From positions 868,001 to 932,000 of the forward strand of contig NZ_JAHXBF010000001.1 in NCBI RefSeq assembly GCF_020103695.1: DNA of 64,000 bases, written 5' to 3'. Origin of the DNA: Hyalangium versicolor. Lineage in GTDB: Bacteria; Myxococcota; Myxococcia; Myxococcales; Myxococcaceae. A model generated the notes under the pieces. The model was given only the letters and a program-made list of their open reading frames with translations. It was not told the DNA's origin and did no database searches. Each line of letters starts with the position of its first letter. Position 1 is the stretch's first letter. Below are positions 54,551-63,780 of the stretch, piece by piece. Made by a program: the position numbers and the translations under genes.

Positions 54551-55260
54551 TCGCCATCCCCGCCATCGATCTGCGCGAGGGCGCGTGCGTGCAGCTCGTG
54601 GGTGGCTCCTACGATGCCGAGCGCGTGCGCGTGAATGATCCGCTCGATGCGCTGAAGAAGTGGCGCGGCCTGGGCTTCAAGACGTTCCATGTCGTGGACC
54701 TGGACGCGGCGCTCGGAAAGGGCTCCAACCTGGAGGTCATCTCCCGGCTGCTCACCTACGAGCCGGGCCTCACCTTCACCGTGGGTGGCGGAGTCCGCGA
54801 CACGGCCCGGGTAGAGGCAGTGCTTGCCAGCGGGGCCTCGTTCGTCGTCGTGGGCACGCGGGCCATCGAAGACACCGCGTGGCTCTCCGATGTCGCCCTC
54901 CGATTCCCCGGCAAGGTCGTGGTGGCTGCGGACGTGAAGGGCCGTGAGGTGGTGACTCGTGGCTGGACAGCCGGGAGTGCTCGGGATGTCTCCGACGTGC
55001 TCTCGGTGCTGGAGCCGCTGCCTCTCGGAGGATTGCTCGTCACCGCCGTCCACAAGGAGGGCCAGATGGGAGGCGTGGACCTGCCGCTGATGCAGGAGGT
55101 GGTGCGGAGCAGTCGGCATCGCATCTACGCCTCGGGGGGCGTGACGACCCTGGAGGATCTCCGGGCCCTGGCGGAGGCCGGGGCCCACGGCGCCGTCATC
55201 GGCATGGCGCTCTACACCGGAAAGCTCGACGCGGCCTCGGTCGCACGGGAGTTCGCATGA
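54547..55260 (+). CDS. hisA: ProFAR isomerase HisA
   Basis: The 237-aa (beta/alpha)8 barrel opens the ribose ring of ProFAR in the fourth step of the pathway. It begins MIAIPAIDLREG with the catalytic Asp, has VVDLDAALG, VGGGVRD and GLLVTAVHKEG, and ends with the second phosphate site YASGGVTTLEDL. It starts inside the hisH stop and overlaps hisB by 4 bp. Confidence 0.96.
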   Translation: MIAIPAIDLREGACVQLVGGSYDAERVRVNDPLDALKKWRGLGFKTFHVVDLDAALGKGSNLEVISRLLTYEPGLTFTVGGGVRDTARVEAVLASGASFVVVGTRAIEDTAWLSDVALRFPGKVVVAADVKGREVVTRGWTAGSARDVSDVLSVLEPLPLGGLLVTAVHKEGQMGGVDLPLMQEVVRSSRHRIYASGGVTTLEDLRALAEAGAHGAVIGMALYTGKLDAASVAREFA

Positions 55261-55793
55261 CTGTCGTGACTCGAGAGACAAAGGAGACCCAGATCCGCGT
55301 CGAGCTGAAGCGCGGTCAGGGCGTGGCCAAGGTGGATACCGGCCTCAAGTTCTTCGACCACATGCTGGGCACCTTCGCGAAGTATGCGGGGTTGGATCTC
55401 GAGCTCCACGCTCGCGGAGATCTCCGGCACCACATCATGGAGGATGTGGCCATCGCCGTGGGCACGGCCGTCTATCAGGTCATCCCGCCCACCGCCGCGC
55501 GCTATGGCGAGCGCACCATCCCCATGGATGACGCGCTCGTGCATGCCGCCATCGACACCTGCGGACGCTTCTACTACCGCGGCCCATTGCGCAACCGGCT
55601 GTACGACCACTGGATGCGCTCCTTCTGCGAGCACGCCAAGGTGACGCTCCACATCCGTATCCTCCGCGGCCGGGACAGCCACCACCTCACCGAGGCCGCC
55701 TTCAAGGCCGTGGGCCTCGCCCTGCGGGATGCGCTGGTGGACTCGGGGACGGTGTTCAGCACCAAGGGTTCGGTTGCCTTGGAGGTGAAGTGA
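55257..55793 (+). CDS. hisB: Imidazoleglycerol-phosphate dehydratase HisB
   Basis: The 178-aa monofunctional enzyme has the metal motifs LRHHIMED and SHHLTE (two HHxxE sites) and KFFDHMLG at the substrate site. It is shorter than common bacterial forms (about 195 aa) and its first motif differs from the usual DDHHTVEDT, so it belongs to a divergent branch. The phosphatase half of bifunctional HisB is absent; that step is covered by hisN. It overlaps hisA by 4 bp and hisF by 1 bp. Confidence 0.93.
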   Translation: MTVVTRETKETQIRVELKRGQGVAKVDTGLKFFDHMLGTFAKYAGLDLELHARGDLRHHIMEDVAIAVGTAVYQVIPPTAARYGERTIPMDDALVHAAIDTCGRFYYRGPLRNRLYDHWMRSFCEHAKVTLHIRILRGRDSHHLTEAAFKAVGLALRDALVDSGTVFSTKGSVALEVK

Positions 55794-56554
55794 TGCTCAC
55801 GCGCCGATTGATCGTCTGCCTGGACATGAAGGGCGGCCGGGTGGTGAAGGGCGTCCAGTTCGAGGGCCTTCGAGACGTGGGCGATCCGGTTGCCCTGGCC
55901 CTGCGCTACGAGGCCGAGGGCGCCGACGAGATCACCTTCCTGGACATCTCCGCCAGCTCCGAGGAGCGCGAGACGCTCTGGGACGTCGTCCAGCGCACCG
56001 CCGAGCGCCTCTTCATTCCCCTCACCGTGGGCGGAGGCGTGCGCACGGTGGACGACGTGGGCCGGGCGCTCCGGGCCGGCGCGGACAAGGTGAGCATCAA
56101 CTCCTCTGCGGTGTCGAACCCCGAGCTGCTCACGGCCTGCGCGGACCGCTTCGGCGCTCAGTGCGTGGTGGCCAGCATCGACGCCCGGCGCGAGGGAGCC
56201 GGATGGCGCGTCTACACGCGGGGCGGCAAGACTCCCACGGACCTCGAGGCCGTCGCCTGGGCCCGTGAGTGTGTGAAACGCGGCGCGGGCGAGATCCTCC
56301 TCACGAGCATCGATCGCGATGGGGCCCGTTCGGGGTATGACCTGGACCTGACACGGGCCGTCGCCGAGGCGGTGGACGTCCCGGTCATCGCTTCGGGTGG
56401 GGCGGGGAACGCGGAGCATGTCCGGGCCGCGCTCACGGAGGGCAGGGCGGACGCGGCACTCGTGGCGGGCATCCTCCACGATGGACTCACCACCGTTGGG
56501 GCGATCAAATCGCTGCTCCACTCGAGCGGCCTGAGGATCAGGAGCGTCGCATGA
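55793..56554 (+). CDS. hisF: Imidazole glycerol phosphate synthase cyclase subunit HisF
   Basis: The 253-aa barrel uses ammonia from HisH to make imidazole glycerol phosphate and AICAR. Motifs are [20 protein letters not shown] with the catalytic Asp, [16 protein letters not shown] and [19 protein letters not shown] with the second Asp. The ATG at 55793 has GGAGG 7 nt upstream and is preferred to GTG at 55790. The end overlaps hisN by 4 bp. Confidence 0.97.
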   Translation: MLTRRLIVCLDMKGGRVVKGVQFEGLRDVGDPVALALRYEAEGADEITFLDISASSEERETLWDVVQRTAERLFIPLTVGGGVRTVDDVGRALRAGADKVSINSSAVSNPELLTACADRFGAQCVVASIDARREGAGWRVYTRGGKTPTDLEAVAWARECVKRGAGEILLTSIDRDGARSGYDLDLTRAVAEAVDVPVIASGGAGNAEHVRAALTEGRADAALVAGILHDGLTTVGAIKSLLHSSGLRIRSVA

Positions 56555-57333
56555 CGACCGAAACGCAGGGCTTGATGCAGGCGGCCGCCGAGGTGGCTCG
56601 GAAGGCCGGGGATGTGGCGCTCGACTTCTTCCGCAAGGGCGTCACCGTGGACATCAAGGGAGACGGTACGCCGGTGACGGTGGCGGACCGCACCTCCGAG
56701 AAGACAGCGCGCGAGTGGATCGAGGCCCGCTTCCCCCAGGACGGCATCCTCGGCGAGGAGTTCGGCGAGACGCGCAAGGAGGCGAAGCGCCGCTGGATCC
56801 TCGATCCCATCGACGGCACCAAGACGTTCATCCGCGGAGTTCCGCTCTGGGGCACGCTCGTCGCGGTGGCCGAGGGTGAGCGCATCCTCGCGGGCGCTGC
56901 GTACTTCCCGGCCGTGGGAGATCTGCTCGTGGCCTCTCCGGGCGCAGGTTGCTACTGGAACGACAAGCGGACCCAGGTGTCTTCCGTGTCTGAGCTGTCC
57001 AAGGCCGTGGTGCTCTCCACGGATGAGCGCTTCATCCAGTCCCCAGAGCGCGGCCAGGCCTGGCGGGCGTTGGCGGCCAAGGCTCACATGGATCGCACCT
57101 GGGGCGACTGCTACGGCTACCTCCTGGTGGCCACGGGCCGCGCCGAAGTGATGGTGGACGAGTTCCTCTCGCCCTGGGACGCCGCCGCGCTGCAACCCAT
57201 CATCGAGGAGGCGGGTGGGGTGTTCACCGACTGGACGGGAGTGCGCACCTCGTTCGGCGGCAATGGCATTGCGACCAACGCGGCGCTCGCGACCCAGGTG
57301 CGCGAGCTGCTCGGCGCCAACACGAGGAAGTGA
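56551..57333 (+). CDS. hisN: Histidinol-phosphatase of the inositol monophosphatase family (HisN)
   Basis: The 260-aa protein has the IMPase metal site: [27 protein letters not shown] and [17 protein letters not shown]. In his operons that lack the HisB phosphatase half this family dephosphorylates histidinol phosphate, which fits here because hisB is monofunctional. It is placed between hisF and hisIE with overlaps at both ends. Confidence 0.93.
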   Translation: MTTETQGLMQAAAEVARKAGDVALDFFRKGVTVDIKGDGTPVTVADRTSEKTAREWIEARFPQDGILGEEFGETRKEAKRRWILDPIDGTKTFIRGVPLWGTLVAVAEGERILAGAAYFPAVGDLLVASPGAGCYWNDKRTQVSSVSELSKAVVLSTDERFIQSPERGQAWRALAAKAHMDRTWGDCYGYLLVATGRAEVMVDEFLSPWDAAALQPIIEEAGGVFTDWTGVRTSFGGNGIATNAALATQVRELLGANTRK

Positions 57334-57950
57334 TGCTGGATCTCTCCAAGCTGGACTTCACCAAGGGAAACGGGCTGGTGACGGTGGTGACGCAGGACGC
57401 TCGCTCGGGCGATCTGCTCATGGTGGCCCATGCGGACCTCGAGGCCCTGGAGCGCACCCTCGCCACCGGTGAGATGCACTACCGCTCGCGGACCCGGGGG
57501 CTCTGGCACAAGGGTGCCACCAGCGGCAACGTGCAGAAGGTGGTGTCCCTCACCGCCGACTGTGATGGGGACGCGGTGCTCGCACGGGTGGAGAAAGCAG
57601 GCCCCGCGTGTCACACCGGTGAGGAGACCTGCTTCGGCCCCGGCCGGCTGGATGCCCTGGTGGCGCTGGATGCGACGATCTCCGAGCGCGCCGCGAAGCC
57701 GCCCGAGCCCGGCCAGAAGCCCAGCTACACCCGGCGGTTGCTGGAGGATCGGAACCTGCGCCTCAAGAAGATCGGTGAGGAGGCCGCGGAGCTGGTGACC
57801 GCATGCGCTGATGGAGACAAGGCCCGCGCCGTGGAGGAAGCGGCCGACGTGCTCTACCACCTGCTCGTGGCCGTCCGTCCGCTGGGCATCACCCTGGATG
57901 ACGTCAAGGATGTGCTCGCTCGGCGCGCGGCGGGGCCCGTCAAGGGCTGA
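57333..57950 (+). CDS. hisI: Bifunctional PR-AMP cyclohydrolase/PR-ATP pyrophosphohydrolase HisIE
   Basis: The 205-aa fusion carries the cyclohydrolase half (about 1-105; RSRTRGLWHKGATSGN, DCDGDAVLARV and CHTGEETCF with the zinc Cys residues) and the pyrophosphohydrolase half (about 120-205; PSYTRRLLED, KKIGEEAAELVTA, EEAADVLYHLLV). The ATG shares one base with the hisN stop; a GTG three bases earlier is the alternative. It closes a full set of ten pathway activities. No terminator was clear after it. Confidence 0.96.
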   Translation: MLDLSKLDFTKGNGLVTVVTQDARSGDLLMVAHADLEALERTLATGEMHYRSRTRGLWHKGATSGNVQKVVSLTADCDGDAVLARVEKAGPACHTGEETCFGPGRLDALVALDATISERAAKPPEPGQKPSYTRRLLEDRNLRLKKIGEEAAELVTACADGDKARAVEEAADVLYHLLVAVRPLGITLDDVKDVLARRAAGPVKG

Positions 57951-58071
57951 ACGGGCGGTGTGAGCCACGGAGCGCGCGGCGCAGCGGCCACGCCGCTTTC
58001 GGCGCCATGAGCCTGTGCATCCTCTTTTCAAGGGCTTGCGCACAGGTGCGGTTCCTGCAGGGCGCGCCCGC

Positions 58072-58797
58072 ATGAACTGGAGACGATGGGTTGTCGGAGG
58101 AGTCCTGGCCGTGCTGGCGGTGCTGGCCGGCCTGTATCAGCTCTCGAAGGCGCGAAGCTTCCAGGTGTTCGGCGAGTTGTACGCGCGCGTCGAGACGCAG
58201 CAGAAGATGGTGGCGCTCACCTTCGATGATGGGCCCAGCCCGGCCAACACTCCCGCGGTGCTGGAACTGCTCGCGCGCCATCAGGTGAAGGCCACCTTCT
58301 TCATGGTGGGGCGCAACATTGAGGCTCACCGGGAGCTCGCGGCGCGGGTGGCCGCCGAGGGGCACCAGTTGGGCAACCACTCCTATTCTCACACCCGGCT
58401 CGTCTTCCGCTCGCCCTCGTTCGTCCAGGAGGAGATCTCCCGCACGGATGCCCTGCTGCGAGAGGCCGGCGTGCGCGGCGAGATCCTCTTCCGAGCCCCG
58501 TTCGGCAAGAAGCTGTTCGTCCTGCCCTGGCTGCTGGCTCGCGAGCACCGCAAGGACATCCTCTTCGACGTCGTGCCGGACGATCACGCCACGCAGGATG
58601 CGGCGCTCATCACCTCGCGGATCCTCGAGGCCGCCCGGCCGGGCTCCATCATCCTCCTGCACGACGGGTGGGCCGCGAAGCCGGGCACCCTCGAAGCCAC
58701 GGACCGGATCCTCCAGAGCCTGAAGGCCCAGGGCTACCGGTTCGTCACCGTGTCCGAACTGCTCGCCTTGGGTACAAACCCGGCACCTGACCTGTAA
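58072..58797 (+). CDS. Polysaccharide deacetylase (NodB domain), membrane-anchored
   Basis: The 241-aa protein starts with an N-terminal membrane helix (RRWVVGGVLAVLAVLAGLYQL), likely an anchor, then a NodB domain with all five motifs: LTFDDGPSP, HSYSHT, FRAPFG, the DDH segment and IILLHDG. It should remove acetyl groups from a surface or peptidoglycan sugar polymer in the periplasm. The start is ATG at 58072, since upstream codons lack hydrophobic or conserved features. It is separate from the his operon by 121 bp. Confidence 0.9.
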   Translation: MNWRRWVVGGVLAVLAVLAGLYQLSKARSFQVFGELYARVETQQKMVALTFDDGPSPANTPAVLELLARHQVKATFFMVGRNIEAHRELAARVAAEGHQLGNHSYSHTRLVFRSPSFVQEEISRTDALLREAGVRGEILFRAPFGKKLFVLPWLLAREHRKDILFDVVPDDHATQDAALITSRILEAARPGSIILLHDGWAAKPGTLEATDRILQSLKAQGYRFVTVSELLALGTNPAPDL

Positions 58798-58884
58798 GGT
58801 TACCCCTCCTTTCACCGAAAGCCCGGCGATATGCCTCGATTTGCGGGACGTTGTGGCTGACAGTGACCCCTGAAGACAGGCTGG

Positions 58885-58924
58885 ACCTCCTCACGAGGCC
58901 AGTACGAGGGGCTCTGAGGGAGGT
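58885..58924 (+). promoter_or_regulatory. Stem that can hide the ribosome site of the MarR gene
   Basis: ACCTCCTCA (58885-58893) can pair with TGAGGGAGGT (58915-58924) with one bulged base. The second arm holds the GGGAGG ribosome site of the MarR-type gene. This may limit translation or be a binding switch. It was found by eye and not energy-tested. Confidence 0.35.
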
Positions 58925-58931
58925 TTGCCGG

Positions 58932-59438
58932 ATGTCCGACCTGTCGGAAGAGGTGAGAGTTCAGGTGGCCCGCTTTCGTCATCTCTTGATCGATGTAGGC
59001 CGCCGGGGGATCTTCTCCAGCCCGCTGGCCGCCCCGGTCGAAGGGGACATCGAGCCCCTTCATTTCGAGGCGCTCTGGTGGCTGCGTGCGGAGGGATTCC
59101 TCACCATCAACCTTCTGGCCGAGCGGCTGGGTGGGATCGCGATGCCTCGCATGTCCCGCCTGGTCGACCGTTTGGAGGAGATGGAGCTGGTTGCTCGAGT
59201 GAAGATCATGCGCCATGATCGGCGCCACGTGAGTGTACGCCTCACCGACAAGGGTCGTGCTCTATCCGAGCAGGTGGATGGTATCGTCCAGGAGCGCATG
59301 GCGAAGCTGCTGCTCCCGCTGCCGGGGGAAGATCGCAGCGCGCTCATGGATCTGCTCGAGCGGTGGGTGGAAGCACTCGGGCAGGCGACCCAACAGGTTG
59401 ACTCGGAGTCCCTGACCCTGTCAGCTTCTGATAGCTAG
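58932..59438 (+). CDS. MarR family transcriptional regulator
   Basis: The 168-aa protein has a winged helix-turn-helix of MarR type: FEALWWLRAEGFLTINLLAERLGG, then the recognition helix near AMPRMSRLVDRLEEMELVARV and the wing MRHDRRHVSVRLTDKGRAL. Such dimers usually repress stress, efflux or catabolic genes and respond to small ligands. The ATG has GGGAGG 9 nt upstream. It is followed by a strong terminator, so it may be monocistronic. Its target is not evident. Confidence 0.9.
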   Translation: MSDLSEEVRVQVARFRHLLIDVGRRGIFSSPLAAPVEGDIEPLHFEALWWLRAEGFLTINLLAERLGGIAMPRMSRLVDRLEEMELVARVKIMRHDRRHVSVRLTDKGRALSEQVDGIVQERMAKLLLPLPGEDRSALMDLLERWVEALGQATQQVDSESLTLSASDS

Positions 59439-59479
59439 TCGTTGCCTGATGGGACTTGGGGCTGTAGCCCCCAGGATCT

Positions 59480-59542
59480 ACGGCCGCGCCACCGGGGCAG
59501 GTGGACCTTGGAGCGCTTGCTCCGGTGGCGCGGGCCGTTTTT
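59480..59542 (+). terminator. Strong intrinsic terminator after the MarR gene
   Basis: ACGGCCGCGCCACCGG (59480-59495) pairs with CCGGTGGCGCGGGCCGT (59522-59538) over 16 bp with one bulged G, and is followed by TTTTT. The loop is 26 nt. It lies between the convergent MarR and phosphoesterase genes. Confidence 0.85.
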
Positions 59543-59564
59543 CGGGAACGCAGACGATCGTCAC

Positions 59565-60182
59565 TCAAGCCAGAGGGAAGCGCAGCACCTGCACCGCGCG
59601 CATCCCTTCGTCCGAGGTGACATTGGCGAAGGTCGTCGGTCCTTCCGTCCAGACGCCACCGTCCTCGTGGATGTGCCCGAACAGATGCAGCTTCGGCCGG
59701 ACCTGTTGGACGCGGGTCAGCAGATCCTCGCAGCCGACGCGCTCTCCTGCCACGCGATCCCCGAAGCCCAGGGGCGGGCCGTGGGTGATGAGGATGTCCG
59801 TGTCCTGGGGAATCTTCGCCCAGCGCCGCGCCAGCTCCGGGCCTCGGGGCAGGTTGAAGGCCCAGTCCAGGAACCAGGGCTGCCACGGACTGCCGTAGAA
59901 CTTCAGGCCCTCGATGATGACGGCCTCGTCCTCCAGGTAGGTAGCGGCTGTGAGAACGGCGCGTGCCTCGGCCGGGGTCTCCTGGAAGCACCAGTCATGG
60001 TTGCCGGCCACGACGATCTTGTGCCGGTGGGGAAGGCGGGCGAGGAACGCGTTCACCTCGGCCATCTCCTCAAGGCTCCCTCCCCGTGTGAGATCTCCCG
60101 CGTGGATGAGGATGTCTCCCTCGGGGACGGTGAGGTCGTCGTGGTAGCCGTGGGTGTCCGCCATGGCGACAAGGGTCAGCAT
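59565..60182 (-). CDS. Small metallophosphoesterase
   Basis: The 205-aa protein is a compact calcineurin-like phosphoesterase of the class III/MPPED-like type: MADTHGYH, HAGDLTRGG, VAGNHDW, ITHGPP and FGHIHEDGG give the two-metal site. It has no signal peptide, so it is cytoplasmic. The substrate is unknown, but this type often acts on cyclic or bis-phosphate nucleotides. It is transcribed alone toward the MarR terminator. Confidence 0.92.
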   Translation of the reverse strand: MLTLVAMADTHGYHDDLTVPEGDILIHAGDLTRGGSLEEMAEVNAFLARLPHRHKIVVAGNHDWCFQETPAEARAVLTAATYLEDEAVIIEGLKFYGSPWQPWFLDWAFNLPRGPELARRWAKIPQDTDILITHGPPLGFGDRVAGERVGCEDLLTRVQQVRPKLHLFGHIHEDGGVWTEGPTTFANVTSDEGMRAVQVLRFPLA

Positions 60183-60313
60183 CCCTCGAGGATACCTGTG
60201 AGCGCCAAGGCGCGGGAGGTGTGGGAGGGAGATGGAGTGAGAGGCGAGACGTCATCGCCGGTGGCTGGAACGCTGCTGTAGCGTGAAGCCCTTGAGCAGC
60301 GGAGGGGCTTCTG

Positions 60314-62401
60314 ATGAGCACATACCTGGGTTTCGCACTGCTGCGCCTGAGGCGAGGATATGGAGTGCTGGTGAGCGCGGTGTTGTGGGCGGCCAGTTGC
60401 GCCACCACGCCTGAACTGCTCAGCCCAACAGGCAGCTACCTCCAGGGGGCAGGGCCGGCGCTGGGGCTGGAGATCGATTGGCAGGAAGCCGGAAGCAATG
60501 CCGCATGGGCTCCCAGCCAGCACGCCTTGCCCTCTGACTGGCCAGAGGAGGCCTCCAGCGATGAGGAACTGCTGGAGCCATTTCTGGCCTGTCCTTCGAC
60601 CGCCCACTTCCTCGCGTTGCAGCGCCGCGTGGATATGGCGCGAGTGGTGGAGAGCCTGGGGAACTGGGGCGCGGTGCGGCTGGGAGCACAGGGGCCGTTG
60701 GTAGATGCGACAGCCTCGCGAGTGCTCACCAGCAAGAGGGCCGCCTTCCTGGTGGAAGCCACGGCGGACTACGGGGCGTACTCGCAGATATTCGCCCTCT
60801 TCATCATCCACACGGCCTACGACGATGAGTTGGATGCTCTGCTCCGGCTGCTGGCGCGGGACAAGCAGTTGGGGCAGACGCTGGGGCAGATGGATTCGGT
60901 GCGCAGGGAGCTGGCGCGCCGTGGGCTGAAGCTCGCGGACTACCCCGAGCGCGGCGAGCGCGCCGGAGACGTGAGGAGGGGCCTGGAGCAAGCGGCCCGA
61001 GACGCGCTCAACAGCAGCCTGTCGAGTGATGGTGCGCGTTACCTCCGCATGACCGGGCAGCTCCAGCAAATGCCTCCGGTCTACCAGCAGGCTCAGGCAG
61101 ACCTGGAACGAGAGCTGATGCGCGAGCACTACTCCCCTGCCGGCGCGGCGCTGGGGAGCTTCGACCATCTGACGTTCGGAGTGCCGCTGGGCGTCTACCA
61201 CCTCGTGGCAGGCACGGCGCACGGGGTGAAGGAGCTGACACAGGGACAGTACGAGCAGGCCACGCGAGAGCTGGCACCCGCAGCGCTGCTGGTGGCGCTG
61301 TACGCCGGAGGCAAGGGGATTCGGTATCTGGCCGAGGCAGAACGGGCACGACTGCGGCTCTCGGTACCAGAGGTGCGGCTGGAGGCACTCAAGCAGGTGG
61401 CGTGGCAGGTGGGGGAACGGCTGGGCCTGGATGGGTTGGCGGAGCTGGCACGCTACATTCGCGCCAGCCGTGAAGCCGCGGTGTTCGTGGGAGCGGGAGG
61501 AGAACCTGCAGCCGTCGCGCTGTACGAGGCGCGGGGCAATCTGGCGCGAGCACAAGCCTGGTTGTCCGAGGCCCGGCCCGAGCGTACGGGAGCCGCGGAA
61601 CCCAGCATTGCCACGGGAAGGACCCTGGGGGCGGTGCGTTCGCTGATAGATGAGGCGGCCGGCTACAGCCTGGAAGTGGTGGAAGCCAAGCTCGGGCAGG
61701 CGGAGTTGGAAGCTCCGGGGCCTCGCTTGCCAGCGAACGTGGCGCTGCTGCAGAAGTTACGCTCCACGCTGTCCTCGCCACCGCCAGGCGTTCCGGAAGG
61801 CTCCACGCTGTGGAGCGAGTACGTCTCCTACCGGCAACAGCGGTTGGCGGCGCTGGAGCAGGGGAGGGCTGCAGCGGGGCCCCTGAGATGGGCGGCATAT
61901 GAGCAGATGCGCGGGGCTTTCGCCCGAGGGCTGGCCTTCGAGCGCGCCATGGTGTCCGTGCTGCGTGCGGACGCGGCCCTCCCGTTGGAGCAGCGCCACT
62001 GGCTCAAGTCCTTCCGCCAGCCGCGCATCGAAGTCCACGTGGGCATGACGAAGCCGGGCGTCCCCGGCGTGCGCTTCGCGGACGTGCTCGTCATCGAGCA
62101 GGTCCCCCCGGCTGGCCAGCCTGCCCGAGTGGAGACCTTCAGCTTCAAGAGCCGCAACCTTGCGGTGCTCCAGGACGAAGCGCTGAGGTTACAGATGGGG
62201 GCTGATGCGCTCGCCGCTGTGGACTATTACGGAGGAACGGTGGACATCCGGCGGCCTTCCCTCGAGCGTCGTGCTCAGGTGCGGCGCGTCCGCCTCATCT
62301 ACGAAGGTGGCAAGCTCTTGCCCAGGCAACTGCAGCAACTGGAGCAAGTCATGGAGGCTGTCGAGCGGCAAGTCCAGGGAGTGGAGGTGCTCATCCAATG
62401 A
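60314..62401 (+). CDS. Lipoprotein with putative nuclease-like C-terminus (toxin candidate)
   Basis: The 695-aa protein begins with a lipoprotein signal (hydrophobic VLVSAVLWAASC, lipid Cys at 29). A long helical middle (about 90-560) has no motif I can name. The last 110 residues (about 585-695) look like a compact enzyme domain, with FADVLVIEQ near 590 and VETFSFKSRNL near 608, which resemble the Asp and Glu/Lys elements of a PD-(D/E)XK-type fold, then YYGGTVDIRRPSLE and RVRLIYEGGKLL. GGAGGGG precedes the ATG. Together with an overlapping downstream gene of the immunity type, this suggests a surface-delivered polymorphic toxin. The nuclease call is tentative. Confidence 0.6.
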   Translation: MSTYLGFALLRLRRGYGVLVSAVLWAASCATTPELLSPTGSYLQGAGPALGLEIDWQEAGSNAAWAPSQHALPSDWPEEASSDEELLEPFLACPSTAHFLALQRRVDMARVVESLGNWGAVRLGAQGPLVDATASRVLTSKRAAFLVEATADYGAYSQIFALFIIHTAYDDELDALLRLLARDKQLGQTLGQMDSVRRELARRGLKLADYPERGERAGDVRRGLEQAARDALNSSLSSDGARYLRMTGQLQQMPPVYQQAQADLERELMREHYSPAGAALGSFDHLTFGVPLGVYHLVAGTAHGVKELTQGQYEQATRELAPAALLVALYAGGKGIRYLAEAERARLRLSVPEVRLEALKQVAWQVGERLGLDGLAELARYIRASREAAVFVGAGGEPAAVALYEARGNLARAQAWLSEARPERTGAAEPSIATGRTLGAVRSLIDEAAGYSLEVVEAKLGQAELEAPGPRLPANVALLQKLRSTLSSPPPGVPEGSTLWSEYVSYRQQRLAALEQGRAAAGPLRWAAYEQMRGAFARGLAFERAMVSVLRADAALPLEQRHWLKSFRQPRIEVHVGMTKPGVPGVRFADVLVIEQVPPAGQPARVETFSFKSRNLAVLQDEALRLQMGADALAAVDYYGGTVDIRRPSLERRAQVRRVRLIYEGGKLLPRQLQQLEQVMEAVERQVQGVEVLIQ

Positions 62402-63738
62402 AGTTGCTGACGCTGCAGGACTTGAATACCGAGGACAGCCTCTCCCTCTACTTCAAAGGGAGCTTCCATCCAGAGATGGAACTGCCACGTGTGCTGGAGC
62501 CTTTTTTCCAGGCACTCGAGGACCATGCGGGCGAGTGGATGCCGCAACTGGTGAATGGAAAGCGGCGGCGCAACTACTCTCGATCGGCCGTTTGGAAGGC
62601 ACTGGAAGAGCGGCAGGATCGAATCGGCCCGATCATCGGCCTCTATCGGGCCACAGCGCCTGCGGTGTCACTGACACTCGAACTCGCGCTCCAACCGCGC
62701 CCCCGCCAATTGTGGGTCAGCTTGGCTGTGCAGCCACTCACCTTCTTTTCGGAGACGAAGCGTTGCCACCAGTTCGTGGACATGGTGCGCGACTGGGCCT
62801 CACATTACCCGGGCTCTTATACGTCAGCCCACAGCTCCGCCGACGCGCAGTTGGCGGATGCTCCCTACTACGGGCGCGACAGGGAGAGCGCCCGGAGCGA
62901 TGGTTTCGACAAGATCTACGAGGTGTGTTGGCTCAACGTCTTCGGTCCACAGTTGGTGGAGACGGTGGGCCGCGAGCGCATGCTGTCCACCCCGGCCCAC
63001 CGCGTGGAAGAACTACCCGACGGCTCGGTGCTGCTGGTGACCTGGCCCACCGCCGCGGATTTCACCCGTGAAGAAGCACGCCAGGCCCAGGCCCGCGCGC
63101 TGGTGCACCTGCGTCCAGAGCTCGACTACGACACCGTGGTGCGCGCGCTGCGTGAGCGCAACGCCGCCCTTGTTCCCGTAGAGCCTCGATTTCACCCGGA
63201 CGTGGCGCCCCTGCTGTCGCGGATGCTGGACACCGAGGCCATCAGCCAGCGCCAGCGCCGGATTGCGGAGCTCAACGCCTACCACCCTCCGGAGCCAGAG
63301 GAATGGCTCCCAGCCGATGCGGCCCTGCCCTCGGACGTGCCGGATGTAAAGGCAGCGCTAGAGCACTACTCTCTGCTCGCTGAATACCTGGTGGCGCTCT
63401 TCCACACCCAGGTGCCTTCCGTCTTCGATGAAACTCCCGAGTCCCTTACTGACGTGGACTTCCAGTTCTGGGTCGAGAGCTTTCCGGAAATCTTCGAGCG
63501 GCAGAACATCGACCAGCGAGCAATACCCACCGTGGGGGCCTACCTGGGCCAGGTCCTCGTGCGCCGCCTGGGCGGGCAGTGGATCCCCCGCAGGAAGCTG
63601 GAGGAGACGCAAGTGCGGGTCGGACAGCGGGTGTGGCTGCCCTTCGTGCGTGCCCACAAGTACATGCGCTCGTGCCAGTCGCTGGTGGATTTCTCGCTCA
63701 CCCAGTTGTACCGCGTGGCCGAGCGGCACCGAAGCTGA
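62398..63738 (+). CDS. Imm52-like immunity protein with an extra C-terminal domain
   Basis: The 446-aa protein overlaps the lipoprotein gene by ATGA, so both are made together. Its first 300 residues resemble the DUF3396/Imm52 group: LALQPRPRQLWVSLAVQPL, CWLNVFGPQLVETVGRERMLSTPAHRV and PDGSVLLVTWPTAADF. The last about 110 residues (after 325) form a second region with VGAYLGQVLVRRLGGQWIP and VRVGQRVWLPFVRA that is not part of usual Imm52. The likely role is to neutralise the upstream toxin. It has no signal peptide. The family call comes from memory of motifs. Confidence 0.6.
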   Translation: MKLLTLQDLNTEDSLSLYFKGSFHPEMELPRVLEPFFQALEDHAGEWMPQLVNGKRRRNYSRSAVWKALEERQDRIGPIIGLYRATAPAVSLTLELALQPRPRQLWVSLAVQPLTFFSETKRCHQFVDMVRDWASHYPGSYTSAHSSADAQLADAPYYGRDRESARSDGFDKIYEVCWLNVFGPQLVETVGRERMLSTPAHRVEELPDGSVLLVTWPTAADFTREEARQAQARALVHLRPELDYDTVVRALRERNAALVPVEPRFHPDVAPLLSRMLDTEAISQRQRRIAELNAYHPPEPEEWLPADAALPSDVPDVKAALEHYSLLAEYLVALFHTQVPSVFDETPESLTDVDFQFWVESFPEIFERQNIDQRAIPTVGAYLGQVLVRRLGGQWIPRRKLEETQVRVGQRVWLPFVRAHKYMRSCQSLVDFSLTQLYRVAERHRS

Positions 63739-63780
63739 GCCTCGCTGTTCTCCGCGTGAGCCTCCCGGCACAATGGCGCC

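Noticed and set aside
55790..55792. GTG as the start of hisF
   Set aside because: The GGAGG ribosome site is only 4 nt from it, versus 7 nt from the ATG at 55793, which also matches the usual [11 protein letters not shown] start.
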